Source of the DNA: Vulcanimicrobiota bacterium | GTDB lineage: Bacteria > Vulcanimicrobiota > Vulcanimicrobiia > Eremiobacterales > Eremiobacteraceae | Direction: 5' to 3' | Assembly: GCA_019235715.1 (NCBI GenBank) | Contig: JAFAKE010000081.1 | Coordinates: forward strand, 1 to 64,000 | Length of the DNA stretch: 64,000 nucleotides | Part shown: piece after piece, positions 49,875 through 58,962 of the stretch | Numbering within the stretch: position 1 is the stretch's first letter | Layout of the letters: every line of letters begins with the position of its first letter | Translations under genes and position numbers: made by a program | Notes under the pieces: generated by a model | Seen by the model: the letters and a program-made list of their open reading frames with translations, nothing else | What the model was told of the DNA's origin: nothing | Databases searched by the model: none

Positions 49875-50297
49875 ATGGTCGATCGCTATTTCGCTGAATA
49901 CGCGGCATATCACAAAGACCGGCGCAACCTGATCTGCCACGAGATCGGCATTCCGCTGATCGTCTGGGCCATTTTCTCGCTGCTCGAGCTGGTCAAACTC
50001 GGGCCTGTCGATCTGGGACTTGTCGCCGGCGTGCTCATCATCGCGTTCTATCTCACGTTGGACGTGCGGCTCGCGCTGGTCGCGCTCGTCGCTTTCGCTG
50101 GCCTCTATATCGCCGGCCGCTACACGCCGTGGCCGCTCGCAATCGGCGCCTTCGTCCTCGGCTGGATCTTCCAATTCGTCGGACATGGATACGAAGGCAA
50201 AAGGCCTGCGTTCTTCACAAATCTGGTCCATCTGCTGGTCGGCCCATTGTGGATCTGCTCGTTGGCGATGCCGCGCACCAAGAGCGCGACGCCATGA
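49875..50297 (+). CDS. DUF962/Mpo1-family membrane protein
   Basis: MVDRYFAEYAAYHKDRRNLICHEIGIPLIVWA...GWIFQFVGHGYEGKRPAFFTNLVHLLVGPLW. Confidence 0.85.
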   Translation: MVDRYFAEYAAYHKDRRNLICHEIGIPLIVWAIFSLLELVKLGPVDLGLVAGVLIIAFYLTLDVRLALVALVAFAGLYIAGRYTPWPLAIGAFVLGWIFQFVGHGYEGKRPAFFTNLVHLLVGPLWICSLAMPRTKSATP

Positions 50298-50316
50298 AGA
50301 CCGTGCTGGGCAACGC

Positions 50317-50925
50317 CTGAACAAAGCTCGTTTCGAAGCATTCTCCGATGGCGTTTTCGCCTTTGCGGCGACGCTGCTCGTGCTGGGCTTCGTGCTGCCG
50401 GCCTTCTCGAGCGCTCCGACCGAGACGCTGATGCGCTCAGCGCTGCTGCACATGTGGCCGAATCTCATCGCCTACTTTATGAGTTTTTCCGTCATCGGGA
50501 TCATGTGGCACAATCATCACACGCTGTTCCGGCCGGTGCGCACGATCGACCGGCGTACCGTCTTTTACAATCTCATGTTGCTGGCTGTGACGGCGTTCAT
50601 TCCGTTTGCGACGTCGCTGCTGGGCACATACCCGGCGATGCGACCGACGACGTTTCTGTACGGCCTGACCCTGACGATGTCGGCGACGGCATACAACGTC
50701 ATGCTCAACCACCTCGTCGCGAGCCGCGCGTTCGATCCCGAGGTCAGCGAAGACGCGATCCGCGGCACCGTATTCGCCTATCGCGTCGGCTGGATCACCT
50801 ACCCTGCCGCGATGGCGATCGCTCTCATCGCGCCGGTCGTCAGCTTCGCGCTCTATCTCGCGATCACGATCTTTTATCTGATTCCGCGCGGCGTCGACAC
50901 CGATGCCGGCGCGCGGACGCGATGA
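50317..50925 (+). CDS. TMEM175 family (DUF1211) potassium-channel-like protein; start uncertain or frameshifted
   Basis: ARFEAFSDGVFAFAATLLVLGF FSD motif; multiple TMs; no canonical start in frame close to the domain. Confidence 0.75.
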   Translation: MNKARFEAFSDGVFAFAATLLVLGFVLPAFSSAPTETLMRSALLHMWPNLIAYFMSFSVIGIMWHNHHTLFRPVRTIDRRTVFYNLMLLAVTAFIPFATSLLGTYPAMRPTTFLYGLTLTMSATAYNVMLNHLVASRAFDPEVSEDAIRGTVFAYRVGWITYPAAMAIALIAPVVSFALYLAITIFYLIPRGVDTDAGARTR

Positions 50926-51944
50926 GCGAGCGCGCAGCGCAGTTGCGCTTCCAACCGCTCGACCTGCGTCTGCGCCATCGTTTCACGATCGCGCGCAGCT
51001 CCGAAGACATTTCACGGACTCTGATCGTGCATCTGCGGGCGCGCGGAATCGACGCGCTGGGTGAAGTGACGCCATCGCAGCGTTACGGCGAGACCGTCGA
51101 GCTTATCGAGCGTCAGCTTCGCGGCGTGACCGTGCCGGAAGACGAGCTGCTCGACGTGCCGCGCGCGCTCGCACGTCTGCCCGCAACGCAACGCGGCGCG
51201 ATGTGCGCGCTCGATCTGGCGCAGCACGACTACGCCGGCAAGTTGTTCGGCGTGCCCGCCTACGAGCTATTCCACCTCGATCCGTCGGCTGCGAAACAGA
51301 CGTCGTTCACGATCGGCATCGCCGGCATTGAAGAAACCCTTGCGAAAGTGCGCGAAGCGGCGCACATGCCGATCCTCAAGGTCAAACTCGGCACCGGTCA
51401 CGAGGTCGAAACGCTCGAATCGATCCGCGCTATCTATCACGGCACCATACGAATCGACGCGAACGAGGGCTGGACGCCGGAGCAGGCGGTGGCGTGCCTG
51501 CACGAGCTTGCGCGTTTCGATCTCGAATTCTGCGAGCAGCCGATCGCCGCCGGGCATCCCGAGCAGTTGCGCTACGTGCGCGAGCGCAGTCCGATCCCGA
51601 TCTTCAGCGATGAGGATTCGGTGACCGCCGACGACCTGCCCAAGCTTGCCGGCTGCGTTGACGGCGTCAACGTCAAGCTGGTCAAGTGCGGCGGCATGCG
51701 CGAAGGCGTGCGCATGATCCGCGACGCCCGCGCGCTCGGACTGAAAGTGATGATCGGATGCATGATCGAGTCGTCGGTGCTGACGACGGCGGCCGCGCAC
51801 TTGACGCCGCTCGCGGACTACGCGGACATCGACGGCCCGTTGCTGATCGCGGACGATCCGTTCGCAGGCGTGACGTACGAGGGCGCTCAATTGCGCCTGC
51901 CGGCAGCGCCCGGGCTAGGGGTGCGGGCGCGCACCGCGGCGTAG
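50922..51944 (+). CDS. Dipeptide epimerase / enolase-superfamily enzyme
   Basis: KVKLG (KxK), RIDANEGW, EFCEQPI, FSDEDS, VNVKL, YADIDGPLL (DxD). Confidence 0.88.
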   Translation: MSERAAQLRFQPLDLRLRHRFTIARSSEDISRTLIVHLRARGIDALGEVTPSQRYGETVELIERQLRGVTVPEDELLDVPRALARLPATQRGAMCALDLAQHDYAGKLFGVPAYELFHLDPSAAKQTSFTIGIAGIEETLAKVREAAHMPILKVKLGTGHEVETLESIRAIYHGTIRIDANEGWTPEQAVACLHELARFDLEFCEQPIAAGHPEQLRYVRERSPIPIFSDEDSVTADDLPKLAGCVDGVNVKLVKCGGMREGVRMIRDARALGLKVMIGCMIESSVLTTAAAHLTPLADYADIDGPLLIADDPFAGVTYEGAQLRLPAAPGLGVRARTAA

Positions 51945-51953
51945 TCGGCGAAC

Positions 51954-53030
51954 ATGGCGCGGCGCTATGCCGTTCTCACCGAAGGGCATCTGCTCGACCG
52001 GCGCGCGAAGACCGCGCACGGCGTGATCCAGTACGGCCGTGACGAGATCGCGGCCGTCATCGATTCCGCATTCGCGGGCCAAGACGTGCGCGATGTGCTG
52101 CCGCGGCTCGGACGCTCGGCGCCGATCGTCGCGTGCATGCGCGACGCGCTTGCGTACCGTCCGACGTCGCTGCTGCTCGGCGTCGCCAACCAAGGCGGCT
52201 TCATTCCGGAATCTTTTCGCTCGCAGATCCTCGACGCGATCGATGCCGGCCTTGAGATCGTGAGCGGATTGCACCAGCTCTTGCGCGATGATCCTGAGTT
52301 CGCCGCGCGTGCGCACGCGTCAGGCGCAAAACTCTGGGACGTGCGCGTGCCGCCTGCCGACATCCCTTTGTTCTCGGGCGCGGCGTATCGCGCGCCGGCT
52401 GTGGTAGCGCTCGCCGTCGGCAGCGATTGCGCTGTCGGCAAGAAATCGGTGATGATCGAGCTCGACCGCGCGGCGCGCGCGGCGGGCGCCCGCAGCGAAT
52501 TCGTGGCCACCGGGCAGACGGGCACGCTTATCGCGGGCAAAGGCATCGTCGTCGATCGCGTCATCTCCGACTTCATCACTGGCGCGGCCGAACAGCTCGT
52601 GTTGAACGTCGCGCCCGACGCCGACATCGCGCTCGTCGAAGGCCAGGGTAGCTTGTGGCATCCTGCATATGCGCCCGTCACGCTTGGCCTGCTCTTCGGC
52701 TGCGCTCCGGATCTGCTCGTCATGTGCATCGACAGCGCGCGCACGGAAGTCGAAGAGTACGGCATCGCGCTGCCGCCGCTCAGCGACATGATCCGCGCGC
52801 ATGAAGCGCTCGTGCAGCCGATCAAGTCCGCGCTCGTCGCAGCAGTCGCGGTCAATACCGCAACGTTACCGGAAGCCGCCGCGCGCGACGCGATCGCACG
52901 CGCACACGCTTCGTGCGGGTTGCCCGCCGACGATGTCGTGCGTTTCGGCGCGGCGCGCTTATGGCGCGCCGTACGGGCCGCCGCGGAGCGCACGGACAAA
53001 TGGCGCGCGCGCACGCACGCGGCCCGCTGA
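51954..53030 (+). CDS. DUF1611 family protein (P-loop)
   Basis: GSDCAVGKKSVMIELDRAARAAG, ATGQTGTLIAGKGIVVDRVISDFITGAAEQLV, EGQGSLWHPAYAPVTLGLLFG. Confidence 0.85.
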   Translation: MARRYAVLTEGHLLDRRAKTAHGVIQYGRDEIAAVIDSAFAGQDVRDVLPRLGRSAPIVACMRDALAYRPTSLLLGVANQGGFIPESFRSQILDAIDAGLEIVSGLHQLLRDDPEFAARAHASGAKLWDVRVPPADIPLFSGAAYRAPAVVALAVGSDCAVGKKSVMIELDRAARAAGARSEFVATGQTGTLIAGKGIVVDRVISDFITGAAEQLVLNVAPDADIALVEGQGSLWHPAYAPVTLGLLFGCAPDLLVMCIDSARTEVEEYGIALPPLSDMIRAHEALVQPIKSALVAAVAVNTATLPEAAARDAIARAHASCGLPADDVVRFGAARLWRAVRAAAERTDKWRARTHAAR

Positions 53031-53067
53031 CGCCATACCGCGGCCGCCACACGATCGCCGCGCTGTG

Positions 53068-54750
53068 ATGTCAGCTCACGCGCTCGCTCGAATCGATCAG
53101 CTTGCCGTACGCTTGGCGATACTGCTCGGCATCCTCATGGTGCTCGGCGCGCTCGCTGCGTGCAGCTCGCCGCGCGGCAAGATCAACGCGAGCGCGCCGA
53201 GCGGATCTGCCAAGCGCGCCGGCGCAAATCCATGGACGATGCACGGCGTACTGCGTTTCTCAGAACAAGAAGAGCCGAACACGCTGATCAAAATGTTCTC
53301 GAACCAGGAGTTCGCGGACGACGTCACCGCGCTGCTGTTCGAACCATTTTTCCGCTTCGACGACCGCGGCCAGCCGGTGCCGGCACTGGCGACGACGTTC
53401 CCGACGGCCGGCAACGGTCTGGTCAGCAAAGACGGCTTGCGCGTCACGTTCAAGCTGCGGCCGAACGCGCGCTGGTCCGACGGCGCGCCGGTGACCGCCG
53501 ATGACGTCGTCTTCACGTGGCACGCGATCATGAATCCGGCCAATCCGGTCACGCACACCGCCGGCTACGACAAGATCAAGACGATACTCGTGCAAGGCCC
53601 GCACCAAGTGACCGTCGTGCTGCGCGAGCCGTTCGCGCCGGCGGTCTACCTGTTCTCCGAAGGAGACTTCCCGCCGCTGCCCGCGCATCTGCTCGCCGGC
53701 CACACACCGCTCAACAACATCCCGTACGACAGCGCGCCGGTCGGCGACGGCCCGTTCGTGCTCGCGCGCTGGGATCGCGGTTCTGAGTTGATCTTCGACG
53801 CGAACCCGCGCTATTGGCGCGGCCGGCCGCGCCTCGATCACGTGCGCATTCGCATCATTCCAAGCACGACCACCGCGTTGCAGCTGCTGCGCACGCACGA
53901 GATCGACGTGCTCGACGGCGTGCCCAAAGCGCAAGTGCGCGAGCTGGACGGCATCGACGGCATTCGCATCCACGCGCATCTCATCGCCGCATACCGCCAT
54001 CTGGATTTCAACGTGAGAAACCCGATCCTCGCCGATGTCGCGGTGCGGCGCGCTATCGCGCGCGGCATCGACTACCGGCGCATCATGGATACGGTGTATG
54101 CCGGCTACGGCGAGCGCGCCGCGAGCGATATTCCGCCCTTTTCCTGGGCCGCGAACGATCTCAAACCGATTCCGTACGATCCGGCGACGGCGCGGCGCAT
54201 CCTCGACGACGCCGGCTGGCTCGCCGGCGCCGACGGGGTGCGCGCCAAGCACGGTACGCGGCTTGCGTTGACGCTGTCGAGCGCTGCCGGCAATCGCGCC
54301 GCAGAGTCTGCCGAAGCCCTCATCCAGCAGCAACTCAAAGCCGTCGGCATCGACCTGGCCATCAAGAACTACGCCGGAGCGGTGCTCTTCGACGAGCACG
54401 GACCGCTCTTCAGCGGCACGTACGACATGGCGTGGATCGAGAACACGGAGGGCGTCGACCCGGACGATCTGGCCGCATGGGGTTGCGACTATATGCCGCG
54501 GCAAGGCATCAACACCGACTTCTTCTGCGACCGGCGCGTCGACGCGTACCTGCGCGACGCGCAACGCCGCTCCGACCAGGCGGTCCGCCGCCGGGACTAC
54601 GAACAAGCGTGGACGATCATGCTGGACGAAGTGCCGGCCGTCATCGTGTATTGGGATAAGAGCGTCGTGGCGGCGAACTCCGATCTGCGCAACTACGTCA
54701 TGTCGCCCGTCATCACCGATTTCTGGAACTGCTGGGAATGGGAGATCTGA
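53068..54750 (+). CDS. Peptide-type ABC transporter substrate-binding lipoprotein (family 5)
   Basis: Lipobox LGALAACSS; LRPNARWSDGAPVTADDVVFTWHAI; GDGPFVLARWDRGSELIFDANPRYWRGRPRLDHV. Confidence 0.92.
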   Translation: MSAHALARIDQLAVRLAILLGILMVLGALAACSSPRGKINASAPSGSAKRAGANPWTMHGVLRFSEQEEPNTLIKMFSNQEFADDVTALLFEPFFRFDDRGQPVPALATTFPTAGNGLVSKDGLRVTFKLRPNARWSDGAPVTADDVVFTWHAIMNPANPVTHTAGYDKIKTILVQGPHQVTVVLREPFAPAVYLFSEGDFPPLPAHLLAGHTPLNNIPYDSAPVGDGPFVLARWDRGSELIFDANPRYWRGRPRLDHVRIRIIPSTTTALQLLRTHEIDVLDGVPKAQVRELDGIDGIRIHAHLIAAYRHLDFNVRNPILADVAVRRAIARGIDYRRIMDTVYAGYGERAASDIPPFSWAANDLKPIPYDPATARRILDDAGWLAGADGVRAKHGTRLALTLSSAAGNRAAESAEALIQQQLKAVGIDLAIKNYAGAVLFDEHGPLFSGTYDMAWIENTEGVDPDDLAAWGCDYMPRQGINTDFFCDRRVDAYLRDAQRRSDQAVRRRDYEQAWTIMLDEVPAVIVYWDKSVVAANSDLRNYVMSPVITDFWNCWEWEI

Positions 54751-55811
54751 TCCGTGCCGCGCTTGTGCTCGCCGCGTCGACGTTGGCCGGCACGACGATC
54801 GTGAACGGCGCGTCCGGCTTCGACGCCAACGACCGCGTCTGGTTCTTCGACGCGCAATCGCCCGGGGGCGCAGTCCAGTCCGGCGCAGACGTCGCCGGTG
54901 GATTCAAGACCGCGGTCGTCTCGTACAACGTGCGCACGCCCGGCGGTTCGAGCGTCGACGTGCGTCTGCGCGCGCGCGTCGGTGCGCGCTGGACGCGCTG
55001 GTACGACATGGGCAGCTGGAGCGCCGACCTGCGCGGCGGACGCCGTCATTCGGTCGCCGGACAACGCGACGCCGACGGCGACGTCGACACCGACACGCTC
55101 GAGCTCAATGCGCCGGCGAGCGCGTTCGAAGTCGGCGTGCAGCCGCGTGCCGGCGCCGGCGGCGACGCACCCGTGCTGCAGATGCTTGCAGTGGCGACCT
55201 CACTCGCACCGGAGCTCCACGCAGATGCCGATGCGCCCGGCGGCGCGATCGCCGAATTAGCGGTACCGGAGCGCTCGCAGCGCATTCCGAGTTCGCCCGA
55301 CGCGAAAGGCGGCGGCGGCGACTCGTGGTGCAGCCCGGCTAGCGTCTCGATGGTGATGGCGTACTGGGCGCAGACGACCGGTCACCCGCAATGGGATATC
55401 GATGTCGCCAGCATCGCCGACGGCGTGTACGATCCGGTCTACGACGGCTGCGGCAACTGGCCGTTCAACGTCGCGTTCGCATCCGAGCACGGTCTCGCCG
55501 GATTCGTGCGCCAGTTCCCGTCGCTTGCCGCCATCGAACTTCTGGTCGCACGCGGCGTGCCGGTGATCGCCAGCATCGCAGTTAAGCCGGGTGAGCTCGA
55601 CGGCGCGCCGTACAAGAAAACCGCCGGCCACCTGCTGGTCGTCCGTGGCTTCACAGCGGCCGGCGACGTCATCGTCAACGACCCCTACGGCGAGCCGGGA
55701 ACCGTGCGCCGGGTGTACGCCCGGCCACAATTCGCGCACGTCTGGCAGGCCGGCTCCAACGGCACCGTGTACATCATCGCGCCACCCGACATGATCAAGT
55801 CTTTGCGCTAG
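54738..55811 (+). CDS. Secreted C39-like papain-fold cysteine peptidase
   Basis: DSWCSPASVSMVMAYW (Cys), KTAGHLLVVRGF (His), VNDPYG (Asn/Asp). Confidence 0.8.
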   Translation: MGDLIRAALVLAASTLAGTTIVNGASGFDANDRVWFFDAQSPGGAVQSGADVAGGFKTAVVSYNVRTPGGSSVDVRLRARVGARWTRWYDMGSWSADLRGGRRHSVAGQRDADGDVDTDTLELNAPASAFEVGVQPRAGAGGDAPVLQMLAVATSLAPELHADADAPGGAIAELAVPERSQRIPSSPDAKGGGGDSWCSPASVSMVMAYWAQTTGHPQWDIDVASIADGVYDPVYDGCGNWPFNVAFASEHGLAGFVRQFPSLAAIELLVARGVPVIASIAVKPGELDGAPYKKTAGHLLVVRGFTAAGDVIVNDPYGEPGTVRRVYARPQFAHVWQAGSNGTVYIIAPPDMIKSLR

Positions 55812-55819
55812 GAGCGGCG

Positions 55820-56686
55820 ATGCGGATCCGAGCGGTCGTGTTCGCGGGCGCGCTTGCCGCGCTGTGCGCCGTCACGTCCGCGTCCCAAGCGTCCGCGCGT
55901 CAAGCGAACAACAGCCTCAACGACGCTGCCGAGATCTTCGACCGCGCGCTCGCATTCGTGCGCGCCCAGAATTATCCGCCTTACCTTACTTCGGTCATCA
56001 CGGTCAGCACGCAGATCAAAGGCGGCCGCTGGCTGGTCGAGCAGTTCTCGTCGGTCTGCCGCACGCGCGACGACCGCGTCAGCACCGCATCGACGCCGCT
56101 CTCGACGACGAACCATGCGAACAATCCGTACGGTTTCACGCTGAAAGTCAAAGGGCTTGCGGTACCCGACACGTCCAATATCGATGAGCCGCTGGGGCTG
56201 CCGGAGATCTCGCCGATCTACGACTTCGGGCTCGCGAAACTGCCGCCGGCGACGTCCTCATCACCGGCCTATGACGTTTCTCTGCTTGAAAAGACCGTGT
56301 TGCACGGCAGAGACGTCTACGTGCTCAATCTCACGCCGCTGCTCGACGCCAAGGTGTATCGCTTGCGCGAGATGTGGGTCGATGCTGCGACGTTCGCGGT
56401 CGTGCGCCTGATCAGCGAAGGCGCGTTCCGCTCGGGCCCAGGCACGACCGTTGCCTGGACGATAAACTACACGATCAATCACGGCCACTGGCTGATCTCG
56501 GATGAAGCGACGGCCGCTTCGCTGCTCCTGGGCGGCTATGCGCCGCCGGTCAACAGCTACGTCGCGCTGCCGGGCGCGACGCGCTACGACGGAATCACGT
56601 ACAGTTTTTCAAACTTCGAATCTCCGAAGACGGTCTCGGATCTCGTCTTTCTCGAGAGCCGCTCGAGCCAAGCCGTTCAGGAGTGA
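55820..56686 (+). CDS. Secreted protein of unknown function
   Basis: Signal peptide; REMWVDAATFAVVRLISEG...SFSNFESPK. Confidence 0.7.
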   Translation: MRIRAVVFAGALAALCAVTSASQASARQANNSLNDAAEIFDRALAFVRAQNYPPYLTSVITVSTQIKGGRWLVEQFSSVCRTRDDRVSTASTPLSTTNHANNPYGFTLKVKGLAVPDTSNIDEPLGLPEISPIYDFGLAKLPPATSSSPAYDVSLLEKTVLHGRDVYVLNLTPLLDAKVYRLREMWVDAATFAVVRLISEGAFRSGPGTTVAWTINYTINHGHWLISDEATAASLLLGGYAPPVNSYVALPGATRYDGITYSFSNFESPKTVSDLVFLESRSSQAVQE

Positions 56687-58095
56687 GCCGCGTGCGGCAG
56701 GCAGCTCGGCGGATCGCCTTGCGCGCGCGCGTACGCGAGGTCCGGCACCGGTTTGACGCGCTTGTAGAGCGTGACGCCGTCTTGTGACGCGACCGGTACC
56801 ATGAATCCCGGACATACCGCGGCCGCGAGGCGCGGCACGATCGACGCGCTCCAGGTGACGCCGCGATAGTGCGGGTCGTAGACGAAATAATCGGGAGTCA
56901 CATACATGCCGATCCGCGCGTTTGGGTCGAGCGACATGTGCGTATACGCTTCGTCGAACGACGCGACGAAAGCATCGCGCGGCACCTGCGCGATGATGCG
57001 GTCGAGCGCGGCATCGCGCGGCGTGCGCAAACGGTAGTAATGCGCCCAGTGGGTCGGACTGGCGACGATGAGGTCCGCGATGCACAGACCCAGGCAAATC
57101 GCGACGAGCGTGCGCGCGCGCCGCGCGTCGCCGGCCGCGACGCGCGCGACGCCGAGCGCAAATGCGACCAGCACGTACGGTATCCACACGGCCGCGTAAT
57201 GGTCACCCATCGTGTACGTGACCGGCCAGCGCGATGATAGCACCTCGATAAGGCCCGGCACGGCCAACCACAGCCAGCGCGACGCGAACGGCAAGAACAA
57301 CAGCGGTACGAACACTTCGAGCAGAAACGTGACGCGCTGGCTGAGGATGGCGATGCCATGCGGCAAGTCGGCATTGTGCGCGAGGTAGAAGTCAGCGACG
57401 AAATAGCGGCCGCCCGAGTGCGGTTGGATATAGTCGAAGTACAGCGCCAATACCGCGAGCGATGCGACCGCGACCGATGCGCCGAACCATGCGCCGGCGC
57501 GATCTTTGCGGCGCATCGAGACGATTAAGTACGCACCGCCGAGCAGCGCGAGGATGACGGCCTCGTCCTCCTTGGTGCACAGCGCCAGTGCTGCCAAGAG
57601 CGCCGCCCATCCAAAGCGGCGCTCGTCGATCGCCCACACCAGCCATGCGATCGTCGCCGGCACGAACGCGTTTTCGTGAAACTCCGAGAGCGCCATCGAG
57701 AACAGCGGCGGGTAGAACAGGACGACGAGGGCGACGAGAACGGCCAGCGGCTGCGCGATGCGCTTGCGCGCCAGGAGATAGATCGCCGGCGCGGTGAGCG
57801 CGCACGCGCAGATCTGCAGGATCTCCAAGGTCATCGGTGAGCGCAGCAACTGGAGCAGCGGCGCGATCAAGAAATAGATCGGCGAAAAGTGCACGAGGAA
57901 ATGGCTGCCGTGCTCGACTTGGTTGGCGGCTCCGTGGAACGCGTCGAGAATGGTCTGCGTGTACAGTCCCAGGTCCGCGCCGTAGCCGTAGGTCACATAG
58001 CGATCGAATGCGAGCGCGCCTTGCGCGCACACGACAAGGGCCGCAGCGATCCACACCGCAGCCGCCGGCCGGCGCATGACGGAGCTTGCGAGCAC
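56677..58095 (-). CDS. DUF2079 polytopic membrane protein
   Basis: YGADLGLYTQTILDAFHGAANQVEHGSHFLVHFSPIYFLIAPLL; ALSEFHENAFVPATIAWL. Confidence 0.8.
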   Translation of the reverse strand: MLASSVMRRPAAAVWIAAALVVCAQGALAFDRYVTYGYGADLGLYTQTILDAFHGAANQVEHGSHFLVHFSPIYFLIAPLLQLLRSPMTLEILQICACALTAPAIYLLARKRIAQPLAVLVALVVLFYPPLFSMALSEFHENAFVPATIAWLVWAIDERRFGWAALLAALALCTKEDEAVILALLGGAYLIVSMRRKDRAGAWFGASVAVASLAVLALYFDYIQPHSGGRYFVADFYLAHNADLPHGIAILSQRVTFLLEVFVPLLFLPFASRWLWLAVPGLIEVLSSRWPVTYTMGDHYAAVWIPYVLVAFALGVARVAAGDARRARTLVAICLGLCIADLIVASPTHWAHYYRLRTPRDAALDRIIAQVPRDAFVASFDEAYTHMSLDPNARIGMYVTPDYFVYDPHYRGVTWSASIVPRLAAAVCPGFMVPVASQDGVTLYKRVKPVPDLAYARAQGDPPSCLPHAAHS

Positions 58096-58962
58096 TTACG
58101 AGCGGTCTGCGTGCAGAGCGCGCTGCGCCAGCGCGGTGCCGAGAACGATGCTCGGCAGCATGCGGCAGAACGTCTCGTTCGCACGCGCGATGCGCGCACG
58201 TTCGTCCGCGCTGACTTCGACGCGCATGAGCGCGTCGTCGCGTAGGTTGAGCGTATACGGCAGGCGCCGCGCCGCCTCCGTCGCGGCATCGTCGAGCTCG
58301 CGGCACGCCGTTTCGAAGCGCGCCGCCTGCATCGCGGCTTTCATGTCCGACCACCACACCTCGAGCCAGTCGGGGAACGCGCCCATCACACGGTACTCGC
58401 CGCTCACGAATTGCGCGCCGCTCTGCGCTTTGATCTCCTCATAGACCGTGCGCACGCGCAACGGCGCGTCGCGCTCCTCGATGATCGCGACGCTCAAACC
58501 ACGATAGTCGCGCGCGAGGCGCTCTTCGTCGCCGCTGAATTGATGCGCGCCGACGCCGCCGCCGCCGATGCGCGCACCGCTCATCGCCAGGCGCACCGCG
58601 TGCGCGATCACGAGCAGCTTAGGGTCGACGTCGACCAGCATCTCGGCCGTCTCACGCACGCGCACGATGTCGCCTTCGCCGACGTTACGCGCGCGCAGCG
58701 CGGCGACGTGATCGTTGAGCGGCCACGTCGCCGTCTCGCGTTGCGCCTGCTCGCCGAGCGCGCGCGCCTGCTCGACAAAAGGTTTGGCCAATACGTTTGG
58801 CCGCAGCCGGCGCCAGGTGTAATCGAGGAAACGCGGCACGACGGCGTAGGCTTGGAAGAGGCTAGAGACGACGGGCACGCGCAGGCTGGCTTTGATGTCG
58901 CGGTACGCCTCGCGCACGCGCTCGTCGACCGCGTCAGGCTCGCGCACGAGCACGATGCTCAC
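58096..58962 (-). CDS. DehI-like 2-haloacid dehalogenase family protein
   Basis: Two internal repeats: VREAYRDIKASLRVPVVSSLFQAYAVVPRFLDYTWRRLRPN and VRTVYEEIKAQSGAQFVSGEYRVMGAFPDWLEVWWSDMKAAM. Confidence 0.6.
   Translation of the reverse strand: MSIVLVREPDAVDERVREAYRDIKASLRVPVVSSLFQAYAVVPRFLDYTWRRLRPNVLAKPFVEQARALGEQAQRETATWPLNDHVAALRARNVGEGDIVRVRETAEMLVDVDPKLLVIAHAVRLAMSGARIGGGGVGAHQFSGDEERLARDYRGLSVAIIEERDAPLRVRTVYEEIKAQSGAQFVSGEYRVMGAFPDWLEVWWSDMKAAMQAARFETACRELDDAATEAARRLPYTLNLRDDALMRVEVSADERARIARANETFCRMLPSIVLGTALAQRALHADRS

Noticed and set aside
53260-54606. 448-aa minus-strand ORF
   Set aside because: Antisense shadow of the peptide-binding lipoprotein gene.
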